In this document: in pieces, positions 63,041 to 64,000 of the stretch
How the letters are laid out: each line of letters opens with the position of its first letter
Numbering within the stretch: position 1 is the first letter of the stretch
DNA from: Boswellia sacra
Lineage: Eukaryota; Streptophyta; Magnoliopsida; Sapindales; Burseraceae
Reading direction: 5' to 3'
Length of the DNA stretch: 64,000 bases
Assembly: GCA_013180625.2 (NCBI GenBank)
Contig: SNVD02015981.1
Coordinates: 930,001 to 994,000, forward strand
Notes under the pieces: model-generated
Database searches by the model: none
The model's input: the letters and a program-made list of their open reading frames with translations, nothing else
Told to the model about the DNA's origin: nothing
Made by a program: the position numbers and the translations under genes

Positions 63041-64000
63041 ATGAGTTCTCGTACGCGAGGTGCTTCGAGTTCCAATCCACCTGAGGGTAGTGAAAGGTCG
63101 GAGTTTTAAAAGGCTATGAGAGATGTGGCCAATATATTAGCAGAGACAGTGGCAAACACAGTTAAAGATACTCTTCGTGCTAACCCACCACCACCACCAC
63201 AACCGGTATTAGTGATAGGTGTTGACAATCTAATGAAGAATGCACTTAGAGAGGTCCAACGTCACAATCCTCCTATTTTTCATGGGAAGCCCGATCCGAA
63301 TGTTGCAAAATACTGGCTTATACGAATTGAGTGCCTTTTTAACCTTTTGCAAGTAGAAGAAGATTTACGGGTTAGGGTGACAACCCACTTGTTGACAGGA
63401 GATGCATTACAATAGTGGACATCTATTGAGCGTATTAGAGAAGGAAATATCCTTACTTGGAGAGATTTCTCTACTGCTTTTCTAGACAAATATTTTCCCA
63501 TAGTTTTTCGTGATCAGAAGGAAAATGAGTTCATATACTTGACACAGGGGAATATGACAGTGCAACAATATGAGGCACGATTTACTGCCTTATCCCGTTT
63601 TGTACCTGGTTTGGTAGCAGATGAGGCTAGCAAGACTCGAAGATTTCAAAAGGAATTGAGAGATGACATCAGACCCTTAATTGCATTATATAGATTGACG
63701 ACATATGTTGATGTGGTGGAGACTATCTTAGTTGCAGAATAGGAGATCTCTCAGAGTCACAAAGTGGAGGGTATTGGCATACCTTCTAAAGGAATGAGAC
63801 AACATGATCGTTTAGCTAAGAAGCAGAGAACTCATTCTAGTAAGACTTCCTTTAATTCCCAGTATCAACAACTGCAATCTCAAAGCTCCATATCAAGGGG
63901 GTCTTCATAAAGTTAGAAAGTTTTTTATGAGTGTGGGAAACCATGTCATTGGCGATGTCAGTGTCCCAGATGCTATTGATGTGGACAATACGGTAACATT
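63041..64000 (+). pseudogene. Gag of the right-edge element, interrupted
   Basis: ATG at 63041 opens a frame that stays in one register but contains TAA near 63107, TAG at 63413-63415, TAG at 63740-63742 and further stops near 63908. A retrotransposon gag domain is recognisable (NPPIFHGKPDPNVAKYWL, then MTVQQYEARFTALSRFVPGL). A damaged zinc-knuckle region lies at the window end. It is non-functional as it stands. Confidence 0.85.

Larger units (their letters stand above)
61012..64000 (+). mobile_element. Ty3/Gypsy-like LTR retrotransposon, 5' part, truncated by window end
   Basis: LTR (about 61012-62861), primer site TGGTATCAGAGCC (62865-62877) and a gag frame with stops (63041 onward). Pol is expected to the right of the window. 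It is a different family from the chromovirus at 4880: LTR sequence, minisatellite and gag are not alike beyond general features. Confidence 0.82.

Overview
This is nuclear DNA of a flowering plant, most likely a eudicot. It is AT-rich and crowded with LTR retrotransposons, hAT and PIF/Harbinger-type elements and one SINE. The genes carry canonical GT..AG introns, and there are two plant immune-receptor genes of the CC-NBS-LRR (NLR) type. I cannot name the species from the sequence.

Intact genes, left to right: NLR-1 (1694-4432, +), NLR-2 (21004-23742, +), a DUF4220/DUF594 membrane protein (25741-27825, -), a conserved coiled-coil protein of unknown function (coding exons 36392-39098, +) and a 17-exon NOP2-type rRNA cytosine-5 methyltransferase (53175-59301, -). 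The two NLRs are intronless paralogues of exactly 912 residues each. Both have an unusual kinase-2 motif (LDN instead of LDD) and a degenerate MHD motif (IHY and LHN).

The main structural discovery is a large, old inverted segmental duplication. Arm A (about 1470-26640) carries NLR-1(+), NLR-2(+), DUF4220(-). Arm B (about 39583-49980) carries the same module in reverse complement: DUF4220 pseudogene(+), NLR-2 pseudogene(-), NLR-1 pseudogene(-). Intergenic DNA between the genes also matches, so this is a copied block rather than convergent clustering. Every copied gene in arm B is broken, and both NLR copies have lost the region encoding the P-loop. The coiled-coil gene lies in the roughly 13 kb spacer.

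The arms have been modified by later insertions. In arm A, between the NLRs, there is a 10.1 kb Del/Tekay-like chromovirus (4880-14988; LTRs about 1% divergent; gag-pol closed by four stops and a 32-bp duplication), a MITE, a minus-strand non-autonomous LTR element (15994-19250, TSD AAAGG) holding a LINE tail, and a second MITE. In arm B, a solo LTR (40077-42393) that itself contains a SINE splits the DUF4220 pseudogene, and a deleted hAT element (43358-44358) has a perfect 8-bp target duplication. The matching uninterrupted sites survive in arm A, so these arm-B insertions came after the duplication.

The spacer 28.4-35.2 kb is a patchwork of non-autonomous DNA transposons and tandem repeats, including a G-rich minisatellite cut into pieces by insertions. 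The right edge (61012-64000) is the start of another Ty3/Gypsy element with a broken gag, running off the window.
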